A stretch of DNA of 64,000 nucleotides from Bifidobacterium margollesii (lineage in GTDB: Bacteria; Actinomycetota; Actinomycetes; Actinomycetales; Bifidobacteriaceae). The notes under the pieces are model-generated. The model made no database searches and was not told the DNA's origin. It saw only the letters and a program-made list of their open reading frames with translations. The stretch's first letter is position 1, and each line of letters opens with the position of its first letter. This document shows, piece after piece, positions 54,824 through 64,000 of the stretch. The position numbers were made by a program, and so were the translations under genes. The stretch is from assembly GCF_002860355.1 (NCBI RefSeq), contig NZ_NMWU01000015.1, positions 57,330-121,329 on the forward strand, given 5' to 3'.

Positions 54824-56542
54824 ATGCCTTTCGTCATTTCCGCTGGCTTCCTAATGCACACCTATCAGGGGGCGGACGATACCGGTGGTCCGGAATGTTA
54901 TCCGTCTCCTGAACGACTATACAAGGCGCTGGTTTCCGTGGCTTACGGGTCATTTGGATTTCATTCTGAATATGGGCAGGGTGAAAGTGGTGTGACCGAT
55001 GCTCAGCTGGAATCGGTGTTCCACTGGCTTGAATCCAACCCTCCTGATTGGGTTCGATTACCGTTGCATATGCGGGACAACCGGCGTTCGTCGGTAATCG
55101 TGTATCGCAACCGAGGGTCTTATAGCAAAGCAAAGGCCAAGGGCGTGAGCGCCATGTCTTCGGTGGCGTATGGCGATACCGAAAGCGACCTGCTGCTTTG
55201 GCAATGGGATCGAACGCCTGAGCCGGAAATCGTCGATCTGCTGTCTCGCATGTGTTGGGAGATTCCATATTTGGGAGAGGCGTGCGTTCCGGTCAGAATC
55301 ACTGCAACGACAGTCGATGCCGAAGGATTTCCGATTGATGAGGAGCACTGTCTGAAAATCGGCGATGATGATCTGTCCTTTGATGGGATGTCATCGACGA
55401 TGGAATTTTCCGTGCCTTGGGAAGGTCATCTTCAGGAACTACAGCGCGGGTATTCCAGCGTATATTCGCGGAAGCCGCCCAGGATACGTGGAAATGGTGG
55501 CGAGGAGGAGAAAAAGGTACTACCCAATACGCTGGTTTCTTGCGTACGGCATATCGGATATAGGCGTCTCAGAGGCAATGACGGGCAGAAGTTACTGCAA
55601 CCATGGACGCAGGGTTTTTTCATTCCGGCGCGGGTCGTTATAGATCAAGAGAATTCTATCGATCACGCATCTAGCCGGTATCGGGAGTGGGAACCCGAAG
55701 AGTCCACGCTGGTCTCGTGGGCCGTCGCCATGCATCGCACACTGGTCCGAGAGTGGGGTTATGGCGCTTCTCCAATGCTCACGGGAAAGTATGAGCGAGC
55801 TGATGCTATGGAACGGCCGGCAAATAATGTGGCTATACAGATATTGACATCAGACATGCCGATCAGTTCGAATCTTGATCTTGACCTTCCTGGATTCCTG
55901 CTGATGATCCCTCGGGATATGCCGGTAGAGGAAATGAATATAATGGCGGACATATGCGACCGGTTACAGGGGAGGAAACTGTTCTATTCTAAACGTTCCC
56001 AGACATTGGAACTGGGCGCCGCCAATACGACGATTGATCTTAACAGGCTGTGGCGGCCGGTTGAGGAAGGATGTGCTCGACTGTGGGTACCCTATCCGTT
56101 GTGCATGAGGGAGACGAGGCGCATTCCCGATCCGGCCGGTATACGCAAATGGGGAGCACGGGAAAGCATCGCCCTCACAATCGCTCATGTCTGGCGTGAC
56201 TATTTCAACCAATCGAATGATGATGCGGTGAATGGAAACCTTGATAGGGAAACACAATACTGGCGACAGGTCGACTGGATTTTCGGCGAGCACAGTCCCG
56301 TCAGAATTCATGATGCCAATATGGTGACACGTACCCATATGAATGATTACGTACATAAAACGCAACGTGGGAATCTGCTGGTTGGATTGTCCGCTTTGCT
56401 GTCATTCGATGCGCGGTATGGACTGGATCGAAGTGTTCTGGTGATTGGTCAGAGTCGGCATTTGGGAGGAGGGCTGCTCATACCGATGGATGTTCCCAAG
56501 CAGCTGTTTGACGATACAGGAAAGCCGAAGTGGATACGATGA
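54824..56542 (+). CDS. csb2: Type I-G CRISPR Csb2 (fused Cas5-Cas6, GSU0054 family)
   Basis: 572 residues. The N-terminal Cas5-like part begins ISAGFLMHTYQGADDTGGPECYPSPERLYKALVSVAYGS, with the ribonucleoprotein-like strand and the ESxPR-type start known from GSU0054. The C-terminal Cas6-like part ends in VLVIGQSRHLGGGLLIPMD, a Gly-rich loop next to a His, as in Cas6 nucleases. The fusion would both cap the crRNA 5' handle and cut the pre-crRNA; no separate cas6 is present. Its stop overlaps the cas3 ATG (ATGA). Confidence 0.88.
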   Translation: MPFVISAGFLMHTYQGADDTGGPECYPSPERLYKALVSVAYGSFGFHSEYGQGESGVTDAQLESVFHWLESNPPDWVRLPLHMRDNRRSSVIVYRNRGSYSKAKAKGVSAMSSVAYGDTESDLLLWQWDRTPEPEIVDLLSRMCWEIPYLGEACVPVRITATTVDAEGFPIDEEHCLKIGDDDLSFDGMSSTMEFSVPWEGHLQELQRGYSSVYSRKPPRIRGNGGEEEKKVLPNTLVSCVRHIGYRRLRGNDGQKLLQPWTQGFFIPARVVIDQENSIDHASSRYREWEPEESTLVSWAVAMHRTLVREWGYGASPMLTGKYERADAMERPANNVAIQILTSDMPISSNLDLDLPGFLLMIPRDMPVEEMNIMADICDRLQGRKLFYSKRSQTLELGAANTTIDLNRLWRPVEEGCARLWVPYPLCMRETRRIPDPAGIRKWGARESIALTIAHVWRDYFNQSNDDAVNGNLDRETQYWRQVDWIFGEHSPVRIHDANMVTRTHMNDYVHKTQRGNLLVGLSALLSFDARYGLDRSVLVIGQSRHLGGGLLIPMDVPKQLFDDTGKPKWIR

Positions 56543-59500
56543 TTGACGAGACAATTGCAACCATTATCGAGGAACGGTTCGAACGATTCATCGCTGCCGT
56601 TCATGATGGCCGTAGACCATACCAGTGGCAGAAACGTTTGGTTCTCACCATCATCGGTTCTGGGCGCTGGCCGGATCGGCTGTCTGCCCCTACCGGTTCA
56701 GGTAAGACCATGGTTATCGACGTGCATGTGTTTCTTAATGCTCTTGCCGGCCTATCTCGTGAGGATGAGGAATCTTCCGATCCTGAACTTGTCGCTGCAG
56801 TGCGTGGTTTATGTTTGGAGACGCTTCCGAGGCGTCTGGTCATGACCGTCAACCGACGTTCTCTGGTGGACGATCAATATGATGAGGCGGTCGAACTGGA
56901 GAATCGCATTCGAACAGTCGATAGGGAAGTTGATGGGCGAGAGAGTTGTATTCTCTCCCTGATTCGTCACGGGTTGGATGCACGTGAAGGCGCCATCATC
57001 CAGGAGCGTGGCGATGCCGAGTCGTATGATTCCTTCCGTGTCACCAGACTCCGTGGCGGCGAACCGGTGGATCATGCGATTAGGGAGTGGCGGTATCGTC
57101 CAACCGCCTGTCAGGTGATCTGCGCGACTCCTGATATGTTCGGCAGTCGTCTGCTGTTCAGCGGATACGGTACGACACCGCAAGCGCGCCCGATCGAAGC
57201 CGGTCTGCTCGCCTACGATACGGTGTTGGTCGCCGATGAGGCGCATCTTAGTCGGCAGTTGGTTCAGACTGCAAAATCCGTGAAGCGATTGGAACGGTCC
57301 GGGAATGGCGTTGTACTGCGGGGAGTGTCACCATTGCAGGTGATGTCGACCACGGCGACTCAGACGATCAGTGATGATGATCTGAATGTGGCCGTCGAAG
57401 AGTCCGATTTCGAAACGGATACGGATCTGTGCGCTCGCTTGACCAAACCCAAGCCGGTGGATATCGTCACTGTCGATCGAAAAGACCTGGCTCGAGCGAT
57501 GGCTGAACGGTGCGTCGCCGAGTACAACGCTAAATCCGTCGTGGGGTGCATTGTCAATTCCGTGAAAATGGCCGAGGAGGTGATGAAGGCCATGCGATCC
57601 ATTCAGAAAGAGTGGAGGAAGGAAGGAAAAACATTCCGCGGGGAGATTTGTTCTTTCGTTGGTCCGATGCGTCGATATGACAAGAAGCAGCTTACCGACA
57701 GTGATCTGTTCGAGGCCATAAAAGGCAATGAACAGGCTGTCGAATCTACGAATCTGCACTATGTCATCGCCACGCAGACTCTGGAAGTGGGCATCGACGC
57801 CGATTTCTGCACGTTGATCACCGAATTGCCTTCGGCCAGCGCATTGGTGCAGCGCGCCGGTCGGGTGAACCGACGAGGGCAGCGGGATTCCGGACGCGTC
57901 ATCGTGTTTCGGGAACCAGATCTATCCAAGGTTAAAAGCATATATACGTCCGATGAGCTGCAGTATGCCGTGCAATGGTTGGAGACCTTTGAGGGAATCG
58001 ATTCCGGCCTTTCCGCTTGGGCATGCACGCAGAATCCTCCGCGGCCCGCCGAATTGTCGCGTGCCGCACTACAGCGGCTGGAGTCTTGGGATGTGGAAAA
58101 TCTTTCTCATACGGATGAGGCGCTGGCAGCTGACGTGAACCTGCCGTTTCAGGGTTCATCGGATATCAATCTGTGGCTGAGGGATGATTTACTATCCGAG
58201 GACATTCCCGATATTGGCGTGGTCGTTCGGTCTTTGCCGGAGAATGACACCGACGCGCTGGATCTGCTGGAGGTAGCGCGCCCGGTAGCGGATGAAGCTT
58301 TTCCGGTTTGGAATCGTAGTCAGTTCACGGAAATCGAAAAACAATTCGACTCCCGTACGCCGTTCCGCATCTTCATCGTGCAGGCCAAAGAGACGGACGA
58401 AGATTCAGTGACGCTATGGAATCCCCAGTTGGGGGCGCTGTCCGATTGTCTGCATTCCGGCGACATGCTGGTCGTGGACGAATCCGCGCCGTTATTCGAC
58501 GTGAACTTGCATGTGCTCAAGACGAAAAAAGGGTCATGCGAGACTGACGTATACAATCGGTGTCAGGATCAGGGGGTTATCCTTTCATCGGATTCCGACA
58601 ATGACGACGACAGCGGACGACTCAAGCGGATATTCTCTGCCATTCGGTCGAAAGACGCTTCTGAGGCTTCCGAGGAAGATTCCCTGAAAACCGATGCGAC
58701 GGACATAAAACCGTATCTACTGAAGGATGTGCTTGTTGACGACGCTGATCGCAGGGCTCTCCATAACGCGATACAAAAGGCCGTCGGCTCTTTGACCAAG
58801 TTCGTAGAGAGCTACGAAAATGTGTTGACGAGCCGGTTCGTGTTCCCCCTAATTGATGCCGAGGAGCCCCAGGATTCCTGGCTGTTCATTCAGTTTGCCG
58901 AGGATTCTTTGGATGACGTCACCCAGCAGGAGATGCGTAAGACGGTTTCCGCCCGAGAAGATGAACCTGTGTATCTGAATACGTCTGATGGGCATCAGCG
59001 TTCTGTGGAACACCGAGTCAAATGTTTTCTTCATACGCTCGGACTGCCCGATGAGCTTTCCCATGATGTCATGGTCGCGGCGCTTCATCATGATGACGGG
59101 AAAAAGGATCCGCGTTTCCAGAAACTACTGCACTACCGAATGCCGAAGCCTGATGAATATGGCGAGATGAACTATCTCGCCAAAAGCCGTTACCATTCAC
59201 CTGTGTACGAGGCCGGTATTCGCAGGGAACTGAACTTGCGAGGTTGGCGTCATGAACAGCGGTCTGCCGCCGAATGCTGGGCGAAGCATGACTCAATCGG
59301 TGCGAATGACATCGAACTGGTGACGCGGTTGGCCGGTACCTCTCACGGGCATGGTCGTTCATGCTTCCGTGACGACGCGGCAACCCTGATTCCGCAATAC
59401 GTGCTGGATCATCGCGATAGTGACCCGATGCTGGATATTGATGAGATCCGTTCCGCCGCCGAGGAGCTGTTCGATGAAGGAATGTGGGAGAGGATCATCT

Positions 59501-59595
59501 CCCATACGAATATGCGATACAGGTATTGGGGCATTGCGTACCTTGAAGCGATACTACGTTCCGCTGATATCACGATTTCCGCTGAAGGACGGTGA
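56539..59595 (+). CDS. cas3: Type I-G Cas3 helicase with C-terminal HD nuclease
   Basis: About 1018 residues. Helicase first: Walker A SAPTGSGKT (49-57), DEAH box in VLVADEAHLSRQL (about 235), motif III STTATQ, motifs V-VI in TQTLEVGIDADF and LVQRAGRVNRRGQ. The HD nuclease is at the C terminus: VEHRVKCFLH (about 825), ALHHDDGKKDPRF (about 847-860) and later His residues in SHGHGR. HD last is the I-G arrangement, the reverse of most Cas3. It unwinds and degrades the non-target strand. ATG 56539 (ATGA overlap with csb2) is preferred over GTG 56530. Confidence 0.93.
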   Translation: MIDETIATIIEERFERFIAAVHDGRRPYQWQKRLVLTIIGSGRWPDRLSAPTGSGKTMVIDVHVFLNALAGLSREDEESSDPELVAAVRGLCLETLPRRLVMTVNRRSLVDDQYDEAVELENRIRTVDREVDGRESCILSLIRHGLDAREGAIIQERGDAESYDSFRVTRLRGGEPVDHAIREWRYRPTACQVICATPDMFGSRLLFSGYGTTPQARPIEAGLLAYDTVLVADEAHLSRQLVQTAKSVKRLERSGNGVVLRGVSPLQVMSTTATQTISDDDLNVAVEESDFETDTDLCARLTKPKPVDIVTVDRKDLARAMAERCVAEYNAKSVVGCIVNSVKMAEEVMKAMRSIQKEWRKEGKTFRGEICSFVGPMRRYDKKQLTDSDLFEAIKGNEQAVESTNLHYVIATQTLEVGIDADFCTLITELPSASALVQRAGRVNRRGQRDSGRVIVFREPDLSKVKSIYTSDELQYAVQWLETFEGIDSGLSAWACTQNPPRPAELSRAALQRLESWDVENLSHTDEALAADVNLPFQGSSDINLWLRDDLLSEDIPDIGVVVRSLPENDTDALDLLEVARPVADEAFPVWNRSQFTEIEKQFDSRTPFRIFIVQAKETDEDSVTLWNPQLGALSDCLHSGDMLVVDESAPLFDVNLHVLKTKKGSCETDVYNRCQDQGVILSSDSDNDDDSGRLKRIFSAIRSKDASEASEEDSLKTDATDIKPYLLKDVLVDDADRRALHNAIQKAVGSLTKFVESYENVLTSRFVFPLIDAEEPQDSWLFIQFAEDSLDDVTQQEMRKTVSAREDEPVYLNTSDGHQRSVEHRVKCFLHTLGLPDELSHDVMVAALHHDDGKKDPRFQKLLHYRMPKPDEYGEMNYLAKSRYHSPVYEAGIRRELNLRGWRHEQRSAAECWAKHDSIGANDIELVTRLAGTSHGHGRSCFRDDAATLIPQYVLDHRDSDPMLDIDEIRSAAEELFDEGMWERIISHTNMRYRYWGIAYLEAILRSADITISAEGR

Positions 59596-59599
59596 ATGA

Positions 59600-60670
59600 A
59601 TGATGGACTTGGAAATCAACGGGCGTTATGATGACGCATTCATTCACCTACTGCTGGTGGGTCTTGCATCCATTCTTGAGGATGCTGACAATCAGCGTAC
59701 CTGCATGATCTGGTGGAAGAACCGCGGAACAGCGGTAATTCGTTCCAACGATGATCTCTCTTGGGAAGGTTGCGCGGCGATCGTGCAAGCCCATGCCAAA
59801 CGTTGGAAAGATTCCCCTTGGCTGAATGCCAGCGGTGCGTACTCAGACGGGGAGAAGGAATATGCGACGTTAAGTCCTCGATTCAAAGCTCCTAGTTCTC
59901 CGGATAAGTGGCGATTGCTGGAACGAAATCGTACGAGGGCTATTGATACGTTGCAAACGGGTTTGGATCGTCGGTATGTCGGTGCACTAGGCGAACCATC
60001 GTATTGGTCTGGAGACCTGACTGCCAATGGATACACTCCCGATCGAGGTGCCTCCCGATGGGAGATGGTGACGCGTAATCGCGGGCAGGAATTCATCACA
60101 GGACGATTGCGCCCATTGTCTGAGGCGGTGTCCTCACGCAGCCTCTTGCAAATTAAAGAAGGACTTCGGGATGTGAAAGTCGTCGATGAGGTGGGAGAGA
60201 ACAAAGACAATAGTCGTACACCTACTGGTTTGCGAAGGCCCTCGATTACGGACAATGCAAGGGCCTGGTGCGCTTTATTCGGTGTTTCCGTGTTTCCTGT
60301 GATGAAGTCAGCGACTCCCAGACGCGGCAGTACGGCGGCATTTGCTCAAATAGCCGGACGGAATCCGTTTGTGACACTGCCTATATGGTTGGAGCCTTGG
60401 ACTCTTGACCGGTACCGTGCCGTCGTACGCAGTCGGGCATTGCTGACGATTGGATTGGATGAGGTCTTGGAAGATTCGGCTTCAGGAGAAGCTTTCCGCA
60501 TCCGTTTCGATATTACGACGATGACGGTGGAACGGAGCCGAAGATGGCTGAAAAGCAAGGGTGTGGAGTATTGCATGTTGTTTCCACAATACGTTTCGGA
60601 CAATCCAACCGCTCCCGAACGCTGGCTGATGAAGGGACATCCCGTTTTTATGGAACACACGTCGATATGA
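59600..60670 (+). CDS. Type I-G CRISPR large-subunit candidate (Cas8g/Csb3-like)
   Basis: 356 residues, placed where type I-G systems encode their Cas8-like protein (GSU0052/Csb3 position, next to cas3). Visible features are an N-terminal helical segment FIHLLLVGLASILEDA, the Trp-rich CMIWWKNRGTAVI, a Pro/Trp-rich WLEPWTLDRYRAVV in the second half, and a basic C terminus. I see no catalytic motif. It would recognise the PAM and hold the target. ATG 59600 or 59603. The assignment leans on context. Confidence 0.7.
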   Translation: MMDLEINGRYDDAFIHLLLVGLASILEDADNQRTCMIWWKNRGTAVIRSNDDLSWEGCAAIVQAHAKRWKDSPWLNASGAYSDGEKEYATLSPRFKAPSSPDKWRLLERNRTRAIDTLQTGLDRRYVGALGEPSYWSGDLTANGYTPDRGASRWEMVTRNRGQEFITGRLRPLSEAVSSRSLLQIKEGLRDVKVVDEVGENKDNSRTPTGLRRPSITDNARAWCALFGVSVFPVMKSATPRRGSTAAFAQIAGRNPFVTLPIWLEPWTLDRYRAVVRSRALLTIGLDEVLEDSASGEAFRIRFDITTMTVERSRRWLKSKGVEYCMLFPQYVSDNPTAPERWLMKGHPVFMEHTSI

Positions 60671-60680
60671 AGGAGAGCCC

Positions 60681-62276
60681 ATGAACGATGATCCTATTCC
60701 GATCAGTCTGGTTGCCAACTACCTGTTTTGTCCAAGACGAGCGTGGCTGGAGTCCGTGGGAGAGCGGGTGGATTCGGCACAAATGTCGCAGGGTTTTTAC
60801 GATCACCGTAAGGTGGATCGTAGGCGCAATCCCTCCGCTGATGACGAAGGGGAGTACCAGTCCATCAATATTCGTCATGAGGAATGGGGCGTGTCCGGGA
60901 GACTCGATGCGGCTAAGTTGACGGATGATGGGGTGATTATTCGCGAATACAAGGCCACGCCGGTTAAACGAGAGATGATTGTCACCGCTGCGATGCGAAC
61001 GCAGCTTGCTCTGCAGGCGGCGTGTTTGGAAGATATGGGATATCATGTCGCCCGCACCGAGATTTTTTTCACCACTCATCATCGAAATGTGGAGGTGGAG
61101 CTGACTTCCGCGGATTATGCCGAAGCGCAGGAGGCGGTGGAGAGAACACGATTGCTGATCAATTCGGATACTGCTCCTGAGCCGTTGGAGGACGATCCTC
61201 GGTGCATGAAATGTTCCCATGTGGGAATATGTCTTCCTGAGGAACGGCGGCTAAAGCCTGTTGGTCGACGTATCATGGTTACTTCTTCCGATAAGCAGGT
61301 GACTCATCTTGCCACTCCGGGAGCCAAGGCGTTCAGTCGGGCTGGCCGTATGGTCGTCCTTAAGAACGGCCAGGAACTGGCTTCCATACCTATTGACACC
61401 ATTCAAGGACTGCAGGTGCACGGGAATACGGATCTTTCCAGTGGATTGATTCGCGAACTGATGTGGCGGAGCGTTCCGATTCTGTGGTGTAGCGGTACTG
61501 GGCGATTGTATGGATGGGCCATGTCCACTTACGGTCCCAATGGGTTACAGCGTGCGGAGCAGCATGTGGCCTCGCAGGAGGGAAGATTGGGACTGGCTAG
61601 GGAATTCATCATCGCAAAAGTGCATAACCAGTCGGTTCTACTGCGGCGTTCCGATAAAGCCAATCCAACGGTGGGGCAGTTGCGAAATATCGAAAAGACC
61701 GTTGGCAACGCCAATCGATGGCAGGATGTATTGGGCTTGGAAGGAGAAGCCGCTTCCCTATATTTTTCTCAGTTCGATCGTCTGATCAAGCCGGATCGGC
61801 GTGATCGTTGGCCATGGAACGGTCGTACACGCAGACCTGCGCTCGACGAATTGAACTCGTTGCTGGATTATGCGTATGCGCTTCTTCTTTCGGATTGCAT
61901 ACGTGCTTTGATTTCCTGTGGACTGGATCCTCACGCTGGTTTCTTGCATAGCGGAAAGCGTAATAAACCCGCTTTGGCATTGGATCTTATGGAGGAGTTT
62001 CGTGCTCCCGTAGCTGATTCGGTCGTGCAGACGGTGATTAACAATGGGGAAGTTCGTCCGGATGGATTTACCCGGGCTCTTGGCTCGGTGAGGATGAAAG
62101 ATGTGACGCGGAAGACGCTGATCGGAGCCTATGAGCGTCGAATAAGCACTGAACTGACTCATCCGATCTTTGAATATAGGGCTTCATGGAGGAGGATCAT
62201 TGAAATACAGGCGAGAATGATTCTTGGATATCTCGACGGTACGCAGTCTGCGTATCGAGGAATCAGGGTGCGATGA
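60681..62276 (+). CDS. cas4-cas1: Fused Cas4-Cas1 adaptation protein
   Basis: 531 residues. Cas4 part (1-~190): Cys17 in YLFCPRRAW and the cluster Cys175, Cys178, Cys184 (CMKCSHVGIC) bind Fe-S; Asp76 in GRLDAAK and Glu89-x-Lys91 in IREYKA are RecB-type nuclease residues. Cas1 part (~195-531): metal ligands in GLEGEAASLYF (Glu354), GFLHSG (His423) and ALDLMEEFR (Asp435). The fusion is typical of I-G: Cas4 trims prespacers for correct PAM orientation and Cas1 integrates them. The ribosome site AAGGAGA lies before ATG 60681. Confidence 0.95.
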   Translation: MNDDPIPISLVANYLFCPRRAWLESVGERVDSAQMSQGFYDHRKVDRRRNPSADDEGEYQSINIRHEEWGVSGRLDAAKLTDDGVIIREYKATPVKREMIVTAAMRTQLALQAACLEDMGYHVARTEIFFTTHHRNVEVELTSADYAEAQEAVERTRLLINSDTAPEPLEDDPRCMKCSHVGICLPEERRLKPVGRRIMVTSSDKQVTHLATPGAKAFSRAGRMVVLKNGQELASIPIDTIQGLQVHGNTDLSSGLIRELMWRSVPILWCSGTGRLYGWAMSTYGPNGLQRAEQHVASQEGRLGLAREFIIAKVHNQSVLLRRSDKANPTVGQLRNIEKTVGNANRWQDVLGLEGEAASLYFSQFDRLIKPDRRDRWPWNGRTRRPALDELNSLLDYAYALLLSDCIRALISCGLDPHAGFLHSGKRNKPALALDLMEEFRAPVADSVVQTVINNGEVRPDGFTRALGSVRMKDVTRKTLIGAYERRISTELTHPIFEYRASWRRIIEIQARMILGYLDGTQSAYRGIRVR

Positions 62277-62279
62277 ATC

Positions 62280-62576
62280 ATGACTGATGGGCGAAAAAGC
62301 TACCTGATAGCGTATGACATCAATGATGATGTACGAAGATCGCGTATCGCCAAAATTCTGCAGAGTCATGGCGAGAGGCTGCAGTACAGTGTGTTTCTGA
62401 TTCGAATACGACCTTCAAAATTGCTGAAGATCAAGGTATTGGTGGAGGATGAAATTGATTCCTCTGTTGATTCAATACTGATATGCGATCTCGGATCCAG
62501 TGATCGTGAAAAACAGTCCATGACCTTTATCGGCAGACGCGGATATCGAGATACTGTGATTCCCATGATTGTCTGA
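62280..62576 (+). CDS. cas2: CRISPR-associated Cas2
   Basis: 98 residues, the ferredoxin-fold dimer that bridges Cas1 dimers during spacer integration. It starts KSYLIAYDINDDVRRSRIAKIL with the conserved Asp of the first strand, then QYSVFLIRIRPSKLLKIK. It starts 3 bases after the cas4-cas1 stop. The array leader follows. Confidence 0.95.
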   Translation: MTDGRKSYLIAYDINDDVRRSRIAKILQSHGERLQYSVFLIRIRPSKLLKIKVLVEDEIDSSVDSILICDLGSSDREKQSMTFIGRRGYRDTVIPMIV

Positions 62577-62825
62577 GAATTAAGACTAGTGACGTTTCGC
62601 TTTGGTGCGATAGAAACTTGATAATTGCAAAGCGTGCGATTCGTTGCTGAGGAATCGGTTGCGAGGGCTGAATCATCTCTGATTTCGTAGCTTACCTTTC
62701 GCGGTTGCTGTTCTGGGCCTGAAAATATGTTGCGGACTAAGTGGACGGTTCGAAGCCTGTTCTTTTCTGGAGCCCTCGCAGCTCCTCGGATGACAGCAAG
62801 TATGCTAACGTGGTTAAGGCCCACC
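62577..62825 (+). promoter_or_regulatory. CRISPR leader
   Basis: 249 bases between cas2 and the first repeat. A -10-like TATGCT (62801-62806) places a transcription start about 15-20 bases before the first repeat. A 10-bp inverted repeat, TGCGAGGGCT (62660-62669) with 62771-62780, spans most of the leader. Confidence 0.7.
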
Positions 62826-64000
62826 ATCTCTAGAGCCTTAGCTCTAGAGCTTCATTGAGGACTCCAGACTGAACCATGCCAGGTCGATTCACTGCAGATC
62901 TCTAGAGCCTTAGCTCTAGAGCTTCATTGAGGACGAACAGGGTGCGAAGGCACGCGGCAAGGGCGAAATCTCTAGAGCCTTAGCTCTAGAGCTTCATTGA
63001 GGAGCGATGAGGGGGACTCGGGCGACGTTGCGCGCGATGAAATCTCTAGAGCCTTAGCTCTAGAGCTTCATTGAGGACGGTTGTTGGTGAAGGCCCAGAG
63101 GCTCGGGCTGGTATCTCTAGAGCCTTAGCTCTAGAGCTTCATTGAGGAGGTGAAAAATGGGCCTTTTTGCCATGTAAAAAAGGTATCTCTAGAGCCTTAG
63201 CTCTAGAGCTTCATTGAGGAGAGGTGGACGGGGACCGGCTCCTCATCACGCACGTCATCTCTAGAGCCTTAGCTCTAGAGCTTCATTGAGGATCCTTCGC
63301 CATCGGGTCGGACGGCAACACCTACGCAATCTCTAGAGCCTTAGCTCTAGAGCTTCATTGAGGACGGCGCGTGCTGGCGGAACTGTCGGAACTGGTGAAC
63401 GACATCTCTAGAGCCTTAGCTCTAGAGCTTCATTGAGGAGACATCACCGTGATAGACCCCGGCTATGAGACCGAGATCTCTAGAGCCTTAGCTCTAGAGC
63501 TTCATTGAGGAGAGCCCGGAACGCCGCCCACCCTCGAAGGCTGAAGATCTCTAGAGCCTTAGCTCTAGAGCTTCATTGAGGAGTCGCAGTACGCATACCC
63601 GTCCGGATGCCGTTCCAGATCTCTAGAGCCTTAGCTCTAGAGCTTCATTGAGGAGGGCTCGACCCGGACCGTGAGCTGGCGAAGTTCGTCAGCTCTAGAG
63701 CCTTAGCTCTAGAGCTTCATTGAGGATGAAATACCCTTTGCGGAATGCCTGATGGTAACTTATCTCTAGAGCCTTAGCTCTAGAGCTTCATTGAGGACTG
63801 CAGTCCTACTACGATCCCGCATCCACACCCGTCATCTCTAGAGCCTTAGCTCTAGAGCTTCATTGAGGAGGGGACGGGCTTACCGTGCTGCGCACGCCGG
63901 GCAAACGGATCTCTAGAGCCTTAGCTCTAGAGCTTCATTGAGGACAGCCATAGCACATCGTCTACCGACTCATCTATCAGATCTCTAGAGCCTTAGCTCT
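62826..64000 (+). CRISPR. Type I-G CRISPR array, 17 repeats visible (last cut by window end)
   Basis: The 36-bp repeat begins ATCTCTAGAG and ends TTCATTGAGGA; it holds two CTCTAGAG palindromes that can pair around CCTTAG. Repeats start at 62826, 62898, 62968, 63042, 63113, 63185, 63257, 63329, 63404, 63476, 63547, 63619, 63691, 63762, 63834, 63909 and 63981. The 16 spacers are 34-39 bases, mostly 36, all different. All complete repeats are identical except the one at 63691 (second base T to G). It is on the same strand as the cas genes, and the ATTGAGGA end, like ATTGAAAC-type repeat ends, agrees with this orientation. The array continues past the window. Confidence 0.98.

Overview
The window reads as a chromosomal segment of a high-GC Gram-positive bacterium, most likely a Bifidobacterium. 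The strongest pointers are the gene order rRNA methyltransferase-pheS-pheT-argC-J-B-D-F-R-G, DUF4191 and DUF3043 proteins around an actinobacterial glnA, and a TPP-riboswitch ykoEDC-tenA group. The genus is an inference; the species cannot be fixed from the sequence alone.

Layout. Bases 1-4.4 kb: hexuronate catabolism (uxaB 3' part, uxaA), a LacI regulator and an unknown small gene. 4.5-8.2 kb: a carbohydrate locus with a GH43-like glycosidase divergent from a GPH-type sugar symporter, and an AraC regulator convergent with the symporter. 8.3-13.8 kb: a short DUF559-type protein, two very small genes, an amino-acid permease, tRNA-Asn and a CPA1 Na+/H+ antiporter. 14-20.5 kb: glnA, DUF4191, lipoamide dehydrogenase, DUF3043 and an M20 dipeptidase. 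20.6-24.7 kb: thiamine-related uptake and salvage (TPP riboswitch, ykoE, ykoD, ykoC, tenA). 25.1-28 kb: a McrBC-type modification-dependent restriction pair. 28.1-34.3 kb (minus strand): a 2-aminoethylphosphonate unit (ABC ATPase, a two-domain permease fused to its binding protein, phnW, phnX), with an RpiR-type regulator upstream. 36-38.6 kb: a MacB/FtsX-like exporter pair. 38.8-52.4 kb: rRNA methyltransferase, pheS, pheT, a DUF4190-like membrane protein and the arginine cluster. 52.5-64 kb: lower-GC accessory DNA with an antitoxin/PIN-toxin pair, a complete type I-G (formerly I-U) CRISPR-Cas operon and its array, which runs off the window end (17 repeats and 16 spacers visible).

Functional links. 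The uxa genes act in galacturonate use. The GH43/GPH/AraC trio probably imports and trims a plant-derived oligosaccharide. The phn unit would import aminoethylphosphonate, transaminate it to phosphonoacetaldehyde and cleave that to acetaldehyde and phosphate. ArgR is encoded inside the cluster it should control, and near-identical TGCATA-type boxes lie before argC and argG. McrBC, the PIN toxin module and CRISPR-Cas form three separate defence-type loci.

Most notable for follow-up: two related three-way-junction-like inverted-repeat elements, one in the leader of phnW and one in the leader of phnX; the permease-binding protein fusion; paired inverted repeats beside the AraC gene; a palindromic repeat family resembling intergenic repeats of gut bacteria; short tandem duplications at gene boundaries; and a fragment resembling the CRISPR repeat in the cas promoter region.
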